NCBI GenBank assembly: GCA_031547045.1
Contig: JAVBSN010000027.1
Coordinates: forward strand, 14,468-78,467
DNA: 64,000 bases
Reading direction: 5' to 3'
Source of the DNA: JAVBSN01 sp031547045
GTDB lineage: Bacteria > Bacillota > Clostridia > Lachnospirales > Lachnospiraceae
Positions 23,741-32,209 of the stretch are shown piece after piece; position 1 is the stretch's first letter; each line of letters starts with the position of its first letter. Position numbers and translations under genes: made by a program. The notes beneath the pieces were generated by a model. It was given only the letters and a program-made list of their open reading frames with translations. It did no database searches and had not been told where the DNA came from.

Positions 23741-24799
23741 ATGTTTGATATAAATAAAAATGGATTAATTAGAAAACTTAAAAAACAGGATAAGAAAACT
23801 TTAAATATATTAGCAATATTATTAATAATTATATTAATAGGGATATTTATGCTAATTATTATGATTGGCAATGGTAATAAAAAAATATATGAAAATGGTA
23901 AAGAATCAATAAAGGAAGATGAGATTACATTTTACTCTCTTAAATATATTAGGAATTATTCCCTATGTGATATAGAAGAGTTAGATAAAGAATATGCAAA
24001 AAACGTCACATATGATGATTATTATAAAAAACAAATGTTAGATGAAATAATAAATATAAAAATATTATATTTATGTGCAATTAATGAAGGAATAAAACTT
24101 AATAACGAAGATAAAGAAGAGATTCAAAATAATATAAATGATATAACTGTAATTATAGGGCAGGATATCTTGGATAAATATGGTGTTAAGAAGAAAACAA
24201 TAGAAAAAGCTGTAACCGAAGAATATTATGTATATAAGTTAAAAAATCAGCTAACAAAGGATGTTGAAGTAGTTGAGAATGAAGCATATGTACATTATTA
24301 TAATATATTGCTTAGTACAGTAGAACTTAATGAAAATGGTTATATAATAACAGATGAGCAGGGAAACATAAAATATATTGACTCATCAAAAAAGGCTAGT
24401 CAAAAAGAACGTGCAGACCAGATCTATGAGAAATTAACTGGAGGAGTATCCCTCGAAGCTGTTATTAAAGAATATAATATTGAAAGAGATTGTAAAGATC
24501 AATATAATACAGAAGAAGGTTTAACAGAAGTCTGTAGGAAGGCGTTGAATAGTATAGAAGAAGGTCAATACACTAGTGTGTACGAAGATGAGTATGGATA
24601 TAATATAAATTTATTAATATCTTTAGATGACCAAGAATATGCATCATTAATAAGTGACTTTGATAACCAATTATCTAAAGAGAGCATTTGGGAAGAAAAG
24701 AAAACTGAATTAATTGTTAAATTAAATGTTGGTTCAGGGAAATTATATGATAAGAATTGGGATAAAATATCATTGAAAAATTACATGACAGTGGAATAA
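23741..24799 (+). CDS. Membrane-anchored SurA/PrsA-like peptidyl-prolyl isomerase (probable)
   Basis: A 352-aa protein with a basic N-terminus and one hydrophobic segment at ~25-48, so it is anchored with the bulk outside. Residues ~80-175 are the helical SurA/PrsA N-terminal pattern, and ~180-310 contain a parvulin-like stretch (YVHYYNILLSTV, KASQKERADQIYEKLTGGVSLEAVIKEYN, and ALNSIEEGQYTSVYEDEYGYNINLLIS). It should help fold exported proteins. There is no lipobox, unlike classical PrsA. It lies between the ilvC terminator and a bidirectional terminator, so it is a single gene. The rotamase activity itself is unproven from sequence. Confidence 0.7.
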   Translation: MFDINKNGLIRKLKKQDKKTLNILAILLIIILIGIFMLIIMIGNGNKKIYENGKESIKEDEITFYSLKYIRNYSLCDIEELDKEYAKNVTYDDYYKKQMLDEIINIKILYLCAINEGIKLNNEDKEEIQNNINDITVIIGQDILDKYGVKKKTIEKAVTEEYYVYKLKNQLTKDVEVVENEAYVHYYNILLSTVELNENGYIITDEQGNIKYIDSSKKASQKERADQIYEKLTGGVSLEAVIKEYNIERDCKDQYNTEEGLTEVCRKALNSIEEGQYTSVYEDEYGYNINLLISLDDQEYASLISDFDNQLSKESIWEEKKTELIVKLNVGSGKLYDKNWDKISLKNYMTVE

Positions 24800-24803
24800 T
24801 ATT

Positions 24804-24837
24804 AAAAGAAGCAGATGTTTAATCATCTGCTTCTTTT
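24804..24837. terminator. Bidirectional terminator between foldase and CBS-domain gene
   Basis: A 14-bp perfect stem AAAAGAAGCAGATG/CATCTGCTTCTTTT around a 6-nt loop; it overlaps the last codons of the minus-strand gene. Confidence 0.9.
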
Positions 24838-26117
24838 GATTCTTCAGTACCTTGTTCTGGCTCGATTTTCATAATAACTGTTTCAATACGGTTCTTATCC
24901 ATTGAAAGAACTTTATAAGTAATATTTCCCTCAGTTGCAATTTCTCCTTCTGCTGGTAAATGATCGAGAAGTTCTATAATGTGACCTCCTAGGGAATCAT
25001 AATCTTCAGAGGATATAGAAGTTCCTATAACATCATTTAAATCATCTAGATTTATAGAAGCATCTACTTGATATTCATTATCATTTATACATACAATAGT
25101 ATCGCTTTCTACGTCATATTCATCACGAATATCACCGACAATCTCTTCTAGCAGGTCCTCTAGTGTTACAATTCCAGCAGCAGTTCCGTATTCGTCAAGA
25201 ACAATAGCCATAGGAATTGAATGAGATTTCATGTTGTCTAATAAGACACTGGTTTTTTGATATTCATAAGTAAAGAAAGGCTCTCTAAGTATATCTGTTA
25301 TATTAAATTCCCCTTCTTTATGAGTGGTTATATAGTAAAACAAGTCTTTTATATTAAGGATACCAATAATGTTATCTTTGGAATCCTCATAAATAGGAAT
25401 TCTAGAATATTGTTCCTCCTTATATAAATTAACAATATCATCAAGGGTTGTATCAATAGGTAAAAGGCACACATCAACTCTAGGAATCATAATGTCCTTT
25501 GCGTGAGAATCACCGAAATCAACCACATTGGTAATCATTTTCTTTTCTTCTATTTCAATTACACCATCTTCATGACTTGCATCAACAATTGTTCTAAGTT
25601 CGCTCTCTGTTAAACTATTATTAGCAGTTGAGTCAATTCTTAATATAAAGAAAACAATTCCAGTTAGCTTATCTAATAGCCAAATTACAGGAGTTAATAC
25701 AAATGTTAATCCAGATATAACATAAGCGTATAGTAAAGCCAGCTTAACATTGTGGGCAGCAGCTAATGATTTAGGTGTTATTTCTCCGAATATTAATACT
25801 AAAAGAGTTAAAATACCAGTTGCTAATCCTACATATTTGTTTCCTAATGTATTAGAAACAAAAGTAGTAGCCAATGCTGAAGCGGAAATATTTACAATGT
25901 TATTACCGATTAATACAGCACTTAGCATCTTTGAAGGATGCTCAACTAATTTAAGAGCTTTTCCGGCTGCCTTATTGCCTTCTGAAAATAAAGATTTAAG
26001 TTTGTGAACACTTACAGTAGTAAGCGATGTCTCTGCTGATGAAAAGAATGCAGATAATAATAGTAACAAAAGTATAATACATAATTGTGTAATGGAACTC
26101 GGGTCCAAAAGAATCAT
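24819..26117 (-). CDS. CNNM/CorC family (DUF21-CBS-CorC_HlyC) membrane protein
   Basis: A 432-aa protein: DUF21 membrane domain with about four helices at ~1-190 (LLLLSAFFSSAETSLTTVSVHKLKSL), a CBS pair at ~210-330 (DIMIPRVDVCLLPIDTTLDDIV; GIVTLEDLLEEIVGDIRDEYD) and the C-terminal CorC_HlyC domain. Relatives act in Mg2+ or Na+ transport; the name haemolysin is historical. The ATG at 26117 touches AGGAG with no spacing, whereas a TTG three codons later (26108) is 8 nt from it, so the true start is probably TTG 26108. It has its own promoter. Confidence 0.9.
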   Translation of the reverse strand: MILLDPSSITQLCIILLLLLLSAFFSSAETSLTTVSVHKLKSLFSEGNKAAGKALKLVEHPSKMLSAVLIGNNIVNISASALATTFVSNTLGNKYVGLATGILTLLVLIFGEITPKSLAAAHNVKLALLYAYVISGLTFVLTPVIWLLDKLTGIVFFILRIDSTANNSLTESELRTIVDASHEDGVIEIEEKKMITNVVDFGDSHAKDIMIPRVDVCLLPIDTTLDDIVNLYKEEQYSRIPIYEDSKDNIIGILNIKDLFYYITTHKEGEFNITDILREPFFTYEYQKTSVLLDNMKSHSIPMAIVLDEYGTAAGIVTLEDLLEEIVGDIRDEYDVESDTIVCINDNEYQVDASINLDDLNDVIGTSISSEDYDSLGGHIIELLDHLPAEGEIATEGNITYKVLSMDKNRIETVIMKIEPEQGTEESKEADD

Positions 26118-26144
26118 CTCCTATTTTAAAATATTTTAGTTAAA

Positions 26145-26173
26145 ATTTTAATGGAATATATTACTTATGTCAA
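26145..26173 (-). promoter_or_regulatory. SigA promoter of the CBS-domain transporter gene
   Basis: Minus strand: TTGACA (26173-26168), 17 bp, TAAAAT (26150-26145). Confidence 0.8.
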
Positions 26174-26263
26174 GTAAACAATACTAGTATATTAAATTTA
26201 TAATATAAAATATTTTTTTGGTAATAATATAATTGAATATTATATTTCGAAAGGAGACTTATT

Positions 26264-26452
26264 ATGCGTTCAAGTAGCGAAACTTATCAAGAAGTAGCAA
26301 AACAATGTAGTTCATATGAAAAATATGAAAAAGCAGAGGCATTCTCTAATAAAGATCAGGATTCATCTAGTTGTTTAAATTGCAAACATTTTAGCAAAAA
26401 CGAATATTGTGTTTTAGACTTATATGATCCTATAGTTGAAAATTTAAAATAA
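26264..26452 (+). CDS. Small conserved cysteine-containing protein, function unknown
   Basis: A 62-aa soluble protein with a good ribosome binding site (AAAGGAG, 8 nt before the ATG) and its own terminator, so I judge it a real gene. The N-terminal half is a charged helix (ETYQEVAKQCSSYEKYEKAEAF). The C-terminal half has C37-x2-C40 in CLNCKHFSKNEYCVLDLYDPI, with a further Cys and His that could hold zinc. I recall close relatives in other Lachnospiraceae, without function. TATAAT at 26228-26233 may be its -10. Confidence 0.75.
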   Translation: MRSSSETYQEVAKQCSSYEKYEKAEAFSNKDQDSSSCLNCKHFSKNEYCVLDLYDPIVENLK

Positions 26453-26460
26453 AAAAAATC

Positions 26461-26494
26461 AAAGCACATTCTTAATATTTGAGAATGTGCTTTT
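26461..26494 (+). terminator. Terminator of the 62-aa gene
   Basis: AAAGCACATTCT/AGAATGTGCTTT stem, 9-nt loop, T tract. Confidence 0.9.
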
Positions 26495-26497
26495 GTG

Positions 26498-26526
26498 TTG
26501 ACATGTGATAAATGGATTGGTATACT
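26498..26526 (+). promoter_or_regulatory. Strong SigA promoter of the ABC-F-trpS unit
   Basis: TTGACA (26498-26503), 17 bp, TATACT (26521-26526), immediately after the upstream terminator. Confidence 0.87.
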
Positions 26527-26580
26527 CAATATTGGTGCGATTTGTCAGCATACATATATATTTAGGAAGGTGTTATTAAA

Positions 26581-28212
26581 ATGATAAGTGCAAATAACAT
26601 AACTTTAAGATTAGGAAAGAAAGCTTTATTTGAAGAAGTTAATATAAAGTTCACAGAAGGAAACTGCTATGGACTTATTGGTGCAAATGGTGCTGGTAAA
26701 TCTACATTTTTAAAGATATTATCAGGAGAACTTGAATCAACTACAGGCGATGTTATCATGAACGCAGGAGAACGCCTTTCGGTATTGCAACAAGATCACT
26801 ACAAATATGATGAATATGCAGTTCTTGATACAGTAATGATGGGTAACAAGAGATTGTATGAAGTAATGAAAGAAAAAGAAGAAATATATGCAAAAGAAGA
26901 CTTTACAGATGAAGATGGAATAAGAGCATCTGATTTAGAAGCAGAATTTGCAGATATGAATGGTTGGGAAGCAGAATCAGATGCAGCTACATTATTAAAT
27001 GGATTAGGCATAGATTCAGATATACATTATAAAATGATGAGTGAGTTAGATGGTTCTAATAAGGTTAAGGTATTACTTGCTCAAGCTTTATTTGGTAATC
27101 CAGATGTATTATTACTAGATGAGCCTACTAACCATTTAGACTTAGATGCTATAGCATGGTTAGAAGAATTCTTAATTAATTTTGAAAATACAGTAATTGT
27201 TGTATCCCATGATAGATATTTCCTTAATAAAGTATGTACACATACAGCAGATATAGATTATGCTAAGATTCAATTATATGCTGGCAACTATGATTTCTGG
27301 TATGAATCAAGTCAGCTTATGGTAAAACAAATGAAGGAAGCTAATAAGAAGAAAGAAGAGAAGATAAAAGAATTACAAGAATTCATTCAAAGATTCTCTG
27401 CAAATGCTTCGAAATCTAAACAAGCTACTTCTAGAAAGAAAGCATTGGAGAAGATTGAGCTTGATGATATAAGACCTTCAAGTAGAAAATATCCTTATAT
27501 AGATTTTAGACCAAGTCGTGAGATAGGTAATGAAGTATTAACTGTAGAGAATATATCTAAGACAGTTGAAGGTGTTAAAATACTTGATAATATATCATTT
27601 ACAATAAATAGAGAAGATAAGGTAGCATTTGTTGGACCTAATACTATAGCAACAACTATGTTATTTAAGATTCTAGCAGGAGAAGAAGAACCAGATGAAG
27701 GAACTTATAAATGGGGTATTACAACTTCTCAAGGTTATTTCCCTAAAGATAATACTAAAGACTTTGATAACAATTTAACAATTGTTGATTGGTTAACTCA
27801 ATTTTCAGAAGAAAAAGATCCTACATATGTAAGGGGCTTCCTAGGAAGAATGTTATTTGCAGGTGAAGACGGAGTTAAGAAAGTTAATATATTATCAGGT
27901 GGAGAAAAAGTTAGATGTATGTTATCTAAACTTATGATAATGGGTTCAAATGTACTTATACTAGACGAGCCAACTAACCATTTAGATATGGAATCAATTA
28001 CTGCACTTAATAATGGAGTAATCAAATTCCCAGGAGCAATATTATTTGCATCTCAAGATCATCAATTTATAGAAACAACAGCTAATAGAATTATGGAACT
28101 TACTAATTCTGGATTAATAGATAAACAAACTACTTATGACGAGTATTTAGAAAATGATGAATTAGCACGTAAGAGACAAGTTATGAATATGTCAAGTGAT
28201 GATGAGGATTAA
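26581..28212 (+). CDS. ABC-F family ATPase (translation-factor type), one degenerate ATP site
   Basis: A 543-aa soluble protein with two ATP-binding cassettes and no membrane segment. NBD1 (~1-240) has Walker A GANGAGKST at ~37 and Walker B LLLLDEPTNHLDL, but its signature is ELDGSNKVK rather than LSGGE. The interdomain linker (~245-310) is the basic helical arm that ABC-F proteins insert into the ribosome. NBD2 (~318-540) has a normal signature LSGGEKVR and Walker B, but its Walker A reads GPNTIATTM, without the lysine. Thus one composite site is intact and the other degenerate. It is followed by trpS 19 bp later. Confidence 0.93.
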   Translation: MISANNITLRLGKKALFEEVNIKFTEGNCYGLIGANGAGKSTFLKILSGELESTTGDVIMNAGERLSVLQQDHYKYDEYAVLDTVMMGNKRLYEVMKEKEEIYAKEDFTDEDGIRASDLEAEFADMNGWEAESDAATLLNGLGIDSDIHYKMMSELDGSNKVKVLLAQALFGNPDVLLLDEPTNHLDLDAIAWLEEFLINFENTVIVVSHDRYFLNKVCTHTADIDYAKIQLYAGNYDFWYESSQLMVKQMKEANKKKEEKIKELQEFIQRFSANASKSKQATSRKKALEKIELDDIRPSSRKYPYIDFRPSREIGNEVLTVENISKTVEGVKILDNISFTINREDKVAFVGPNTIATTMLFKILAGEEEPDEGTYKWGITTSQGYFPKDNTKDFDNNLTIVDWLTQFSEEKDPTYVRGFLGRMLFAGEDGVKKVNILSGGEKVRCMLSKLMIMGSNVLILDEPTNHLDMESITALNNGVIKFPGAILFASQDHQFIETTANRIMELTNSGLIDKQTTYDEYLENDELARKRQVMNMSSDDED

Positions 28213-28231
28213 TATTTAAGGAGAAGCAAAG

Positions 28232-29239
28232 ATGTTAGATGGAAAAAAGACGTTATTTAGTGGAATGCAATCTACAGGTACAATAACATTAGGTAATTAT
28301 TTGGGAGCTCTTAAAAATTGGGTAAATATGGATTCTGACCAATATAAATGTTTTTATGGTATAATGGATTTACATTCAATAACTGTAAGACAAGATCCTG
28401 CCAATTTAAGAAAAAGTGCAAGAAACTTATTAATGTTATATATTGCAGCTGGATTAGACCCGGAGAAAAACTGTATATTTTATCAATCGCATGTATCAGC
28501 CCATCCAGAGTTAGCATGGATACTTAATTGCTATACTTATATGGGTGAGATGAACAGAATGACTCAGTTTAAAGATAAAGCAGCAAAACATTCGGATAAT
28601 ATTAATACAGGATTGTTTACATATCCAGTATTAATGGCTGCGGATATATTACTTTATCAAGCTGATTATGTACCAGTCGGAAAAGATCAGATGCAACATC
28701 TTGAGATAACAAGAGATATTGCTAATAGATTTAATGGAATATATGGAGATGTATTTACTATCCCAGAGGCCTATATAGGTAAGCAAGGAGCAAAAGTAAT
28801 GAGTCTTCAAGAGCCAAATAAGAAAATGTCTAAATCAGATGAAAATCCTAATGCAAGCATATATTTACTAGATGATGCAGATACTATAATGCGCAAGTTT
28901 AAAAGAGCAGTTACAGATTCTGATGCAAACATAGCTTATAGTGATGAAAAACCAGGTATAAGAAATTTAATTGACATATACTGTGGAGTTACAGGCTATT
29001 CGATAGAGGAAACTTTATCAGAATTTGATGGATTGGGATATGGTATTCTAAAACAAAGAGTTGGAGAAGCTGTTGTTGAAGAATTAAGACCAATACAAGA
29101 AAAGTTTGAACAATTATCTAAAGATAAGGGTTATATTGACGGTATAATTAAGAATAATGCAGAGCAAGCAAGCTATTATGCCATGAAGACTTTAAGAAAA
29201 GTAAAGAAGAAAGTTGGATTTCCGGAAACTGTAAGATAA
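28232..29239 (+). CDS. trpS: Tryptophan-tRNA ligase
   Basis: A 335-aa class I aminoacyl-tRNA synthetase that charges tRNA-Trp. The HIGH-type motif is STGTITLGNYLG at ~10-21, and the KMSKS loop is KKMSKSDENP near residue 197; length and order match bacterial TrpRS. AAGGAG lies 9 nt before the ATG. It sits behind the ABC-F gene in the same unit, with no T-box upstream, so tryptophan-responsive control is not visible here. Confidence 0.97.
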   Translation: MLDGKKTLFSGMQSTGTITLGNYLGALKNWVNMDSDQYKCFYGIMDLHSITVRQDPANLRKSARNLLMLYIAAGLDPEKNCIFYQSHVSAHPELAWILNCYTYMGEMNRMTQFKDKAAKHSDNINTGLFTYPVLMAADILLYQADYVPVGKDQMQHLEITRDIANRFNGIYGDVFTIPEAYIGKQGAKVMSLQEPNKKMSKSDENPNASIYLLDDADTIMRKFKRAVTDSDANIAYSDEKPGIRNLIDIYCGVTGYSIEETLSEFDGLGYGILKQRVGEAVVEELRPIQEKFEQLSKDKGYIDGIIKNNAEQASYYAMKTLRKVKKKVGFPETVR

Positions 29240-29333
29240 AAGTGTATAGGCAAATACGACAAGTTGTACAAATTACATAATTGTTACATTTATGTTAAAT
29301 GTACAAAAAAGATAAAGAAATTCAAAAAAACAC

Positions 29334-29362
29334 TTGCCAAGTTGTCTAATATGTCCTATAAT
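29334..29362 (+). promoter_or_regulatory. Promoter of the sugar ABC transporter operon
   Basis: TTGCCA (29334-29339), 17 bp, TATAAT (29357-29362). The spacer contains TGTCTAATATG, which recurs at 31134. An inverted GTCTAA/TTAGAC pair flanks the -10 box and could be an operator. Confidence 0.75.
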
Positions 29363-29365
29363 TAG

Positions 29366-29616
29366 ACTTGTGATAGAGACAAGTGGCGCATTTTTTAATT
29401 GGATGTATACACATTATACAATTAGGAACCAACAGCTATTTATAGCTGTTTAATCTGAATAATATTCAGATATAGAGTATAGGTTCATTGACTGATGAAG
29501 TCTTTTTTAGAAAATAATCAATGGATGGAATTTATTTATAAGTGATATTTTGAGATTATGGACGCGAGAAGATAACATTGGTTAGTACACACACATTTTA
29601 AAGGAGGGTTTTTTTC
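29366..29616 (+). promoter_or_regulatory. Long structured leader of the sugar ABC transporter mRNA
   Basis: The 377-bp gap after trpS holds no credible ORF but much pairing. A 5' hairpin ACTTGT/ACAAGT (29366-29384) is followed by GTATA/TATAC within AATTG/CAATT (about 29397-29423). A three-way junction comes next: P1 GAACC (29426-29430) with GGTTC (29482-29486), enclosing AACAGCTA/TAGCTGTT and ATCTGAAT/ATTCAGAT. Then CATTGA/TCAATG encloses GACT/AGTC with a six-T run. It matches no riboswitch that I know. Confidence 0.55.
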
Positions 29617-30996
29617 GTGAAAAAATTCAAAAAAGTTTTAGCGTTATCATTAGCGCTAGCAATGGGACTTTCTTTAGTAGCTTGTGAAAGCAAAAAAGAG
29701 GATCCAACAACAGAGGCTCCAAAGGATGATACTGAAGCTGTTACTACAGATGATACTGAAGGTGCAGACGCAGCAACATTAGAGATGCCAGATGCTGATG
29801 GCGATGTAATCTATGTTTACTCTTGGAATACAGAGTTAGGCGATAGATTAAAATACTTCAAGGATAAATATCCTGAGTATGCTGATAGAGTTGAATACAT
29901 CAACCTTGGTGTTTCTGGTACTTCAGTAGAGTACAAGACTTCTCTTGAGACTTTAGTAACTTCTCCAGACGCAGCTCAAGTTCCTTCAATCATTGCTATG
30001 GATAATGACGTAGCATTAGGATTCTTAGAGTCAGATTACACTGTAGCAATGTCAAGCATTGGTATCACAGATGCTATGTATGCAAACGCATTTGCTTACA
30101 CTAAAGATTATGCAACAATCAATGGCGAGTTAAAAGGTTTAACTTGGCAAGCAACTCCAGGATGTTTCGTTTATAGAACAGACATCGCTGAAGAAGTTTT
30201 AGGAGCTTCTGATCCAGAAACAGTTCAAGCATCTGTTAAAGATTGGGATACTTTCTTAGATACAGCAGCAAAGATGAAAGACGCTGGATATGCTATGGTT
30301 TCAGGTGCTGATGATCTTAAGTATGCTATGATCGATCAAAAGACTAGCCCATGGGTATCTGATGATAAGTTAAACATCGATCCTATCGTTACTGAGTACT
30401 TAAACCTTTCTAAGACTTTATATGATGAGGGATATACTCAAAAAACTGCTATGTGGTCTGACGCTTGGTCAGCAAACTTCTCAGGTGACGTATTTGGTTA
30501 CTTCGGATGTACTTGGTTCGTTTACTGGTGTATAGCTGTTGAAGAAGGCGATGATTTATATGGTTCATTCAACATGTGTGCTGGTCCAGTTGATTATCAC
30601 TGGGGTGGAACTTACCTTGCTGTAACAAATGCTTGTCCAGATACTAAGTTAGCTGCATTATTAGTTTACACTTTATGCTGTGATACTGAAGTAATGGCTA
30701 AATTATCAGAAGAGACTTTTGACTTTGTTAATAACAAAGCAGCAGTTCAATCATTAATCGATGCAGGTAAGGGTGCTTCACCAGTTATCGGTGGACAAAA
30801 TCCATTATCAGTTTGGTTAGCAGCTGCTGACAAGATTGATTTAAGCAACTCAACTGCTCTTGATTCAACTTTCAATGGTTACTTAGATAACGCTGCTGCT
30901 GCTTACTGGTCAGGCGAAATCAAAACTGTTGATGATGCTATTAAGAACGTTAAAGATCAAGTATCTGACGGTTATTCTTACATCACTGTAGAGTAA
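29617..30996 (+). CDS. Sugar ABC transporter substrate-binding lipoprotein
   Basis: A 459-aa exported lipoprotein that captures a carbohydrate for the two permeases downstream. The start is GTG 29617 after AAAGGAGGG. Residues 1-22 are a signal peptide with lipobox LVAC (Cys23), then an acidic Thr/Glu/Asp linker. The mature part has the type I extracellular solute-binding fold (YVYSWNTELGDRLKYFKDKYPEY; LTWQATPGCFVYRTDIAEEVLG; GGTYLAVTNACPDTK). Codon use is strongly biased toward C-ending codons compared with its neighbours, a sign of high expression. The sugar is not predictable. Confidence 0.93.
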   Translation: MKKFKKVLALSLALAMGLSLVACESKKEDPTTEAPKDDTEAVTTDDTEGADAATLEMPDADGDVIYVYSWNTELGDRLKYFKDKYPEYADRVEYINLGVSGTSVEYKTSLETLVTSPDAAQVPSIIAMDNDVALGFLESDYTVAMSSIGITDAMYANAFAYTKDYATINGELKGLTWQATPGCFVYRTDIAEEVLGASDPETVQASVKDWDTFLDTAAKMKDAGYAMVSGADDLKYAMIDQKTSPWVSDDKLNIDPIVTEYLNLSKTLYDEGYTQKTAMWSDAWSANFSGDVFGYFGCTWFVYWCIAVEEGDDLYGSFNMCAGPVDYHWGGTYLAVTNACPDTKLAALLVYTLCCDTEVMAKLSEETFDFVNNKAAVQSLIDAGKGASPVIGGQNPLSVWLAAADKIDLSNSTALDSTFNGYLDNAAAAYWSGEIKTVDDAIKNVKDQVSDGYSYITVE

Positions 30997-31029
30997 TTTA
31001 AGAAATATACATTTTAAATGTAAATTATG

Positions 31030-31140
31030 TTATGCACCGGCCTTAGGTCGGTGCATAATTAAAAAAAAGCACTATCGAACCACAATTGGACATTTTGTAA
31101 ATGCTATTTTATTAGCTAATAGTGTTTACAAAATGTCTAA
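31030..31140 (+). promoter_or_regulatory. Intercistronic hairpins between binding protein and permeases
   Basis: Hairpin 1: TTATGCACCG (31030-31039) with CGGTGCATAA (31049-31058), followed by A's rather than T's. Hairpin 2: a perfect 13-bp GACATTTTGTAAA (31089-31101)/TTTACAAAATGTC (31125-31137), extendable to 16 bp, with an inner CTATT/AATAG. GCACTAT (31069-31075) could instead pair with ATAGTGT (31119-31125). These probably limit permease expression relative to the binding protein or protect the 3' end of its mRNA. Confidence 0.6.
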
Positions 31141-31212
31141 TATGGGGGTCGTGTATGATTGTGTTTTATTGCTTTTTAGATTACACTATAAATATTACGG
31201 GGAAGTGAGAAT

Positions 31213-32208
31213 ATGAAAAATAAGACAGTTGAATATGGTAAGTATGGTTACTTATTTATAGCACCATTCTTTATCGTTTACGCAGTTTTTCAATTATATC
31301 CATTGTTATACACTGTATGGCTAAGTTTAGTAGAGAACTATTTTAGAGGTTTGACACAAGTAGGTCCTAACTTCGTAGGTCTTAAGAACTATTTAGCAGT
31401 ATTAATAAATACAGATGCTAGCTATAAGGTAGTTGAAGGTGCAAAATTTTTAGATACAATGACAGTAATGTCAATTAAAAATACAATGATTATGTGGTTA
31501 TTTAACTTTTTCCCACAGATTTTAATGTCACTTTTATTGGCTTCTTGGTTTACAGATACTACTGTAAAATTAAAAGGTCAAGGTATATTTAAAGTTATTA
31601 TGTTCATGCCTAATATTATTACTGCATCTACTATAGCAGTATTATTTTATACATTATTTGCAAGATCAGGCCCTATAGCAACTTCATTAAGAGATATTGG
31701 AATTATTCCAGAACAATATGACTTTATGGAGAGCAAGGCAGGTACAATCGGTCTTATAGCATTTATGCAATTCTGGATGTGGTATGGTAATACAATGATT
31801 ATCTTAATTGCAGGTGTATTAGGAATTAACCCTTCATTATATGAAGCAGCAATGGTTGATGGTGCAAGTGGAACTCAAACATTCTTTAGCATTACATTAC
31901 CATTGTTAAAACCAATACTACAGTTTACATTAGTTACATCAGCTATTGGTGGTTTACAAATGTATGATATCCCATCATTGTTTAATGTTAGTGGTACAGG
32001 TGAGGCCATGCCTAACTACGCATCACAAACAATCACAATGTATATCCGTAAGTTAGGATTTGTAACTAAGGATATGGGTAAATCAGCAGCAGCATCTATG
32101 ATTCTTTTTGCAGTTACTTTAATAATAAGTACATTATTCTTTGCTTTAACTAAGGAAAGAGAATCAAAAGCAAGACATGCTGTAATAAATGTAAAGGGAG
32201 GGGCATAA
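31213..32208 (+). CDS. Sugar ABC transporter permease, MalF type
   Basis: A 331-aa membrane protein with six to seven helices. The EAA loop that contacts the ATPase reads YEAAMVDGASGTQTFFSITLPLLKP, near residues 214-238. It forms a heterodimer with the next gene product. GGGGAAGTGAG precedes the ATG. No ATPase gene follows, so a shared MsmK/UgpC-like ATPase elsewhere is expected, as is common for CUT1 sugar transporters in Firmicutes. Confidence 0.95.
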   Translation: MKNKTVEYGKYGYLFIAPFFIVYAVFQLYPLLYTVWLSLVENYFRGLTQVGPNFVGLKNYLAVLINTDASYKVVEGAKFLDTMTVMSIKNTMIMWLFNFFPQILMSLLLASWFTDTTVKLKGQGIFKVIMFMPNIITASTIAVLFYTLFARSGPIATSLRDIGIIPEQYDFMESKAGTIGLIAFMQFWMWYGNTMIILIAGVLGINPSLYEAAMVDGASGTQTFFSITLPLLKPILQFTLVTSAIGGLQMYDIPSLFNVSGTGEAMPNYASQTITMYIRKLGFVTKDMGKSAAASMILFAVTLIISTLFFALTKERESKARHAVINVKGGA

Positions 32209-32209
32209 T

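Noticed and set aside
29272..29288. A perfect WalR-type box on the minus strand (TGTAAC-N5-TGTAAT) between trpS and the sugar transporter
   Set aside because: In a sequence this AT-rich about one such hit is expected by chance in 64 kb, and no cell-wall gene is adjacent.
29487..29526. CTGATGA near GAAA, resembling a hammerhead ribozyme core (29492-29514), enclosed by CATTGA/TCAATG
   Set aside because: Three stems in a hammerhead arrangement cannot be formed: there is no room for stem III and no NUH cleavage site in the right place.
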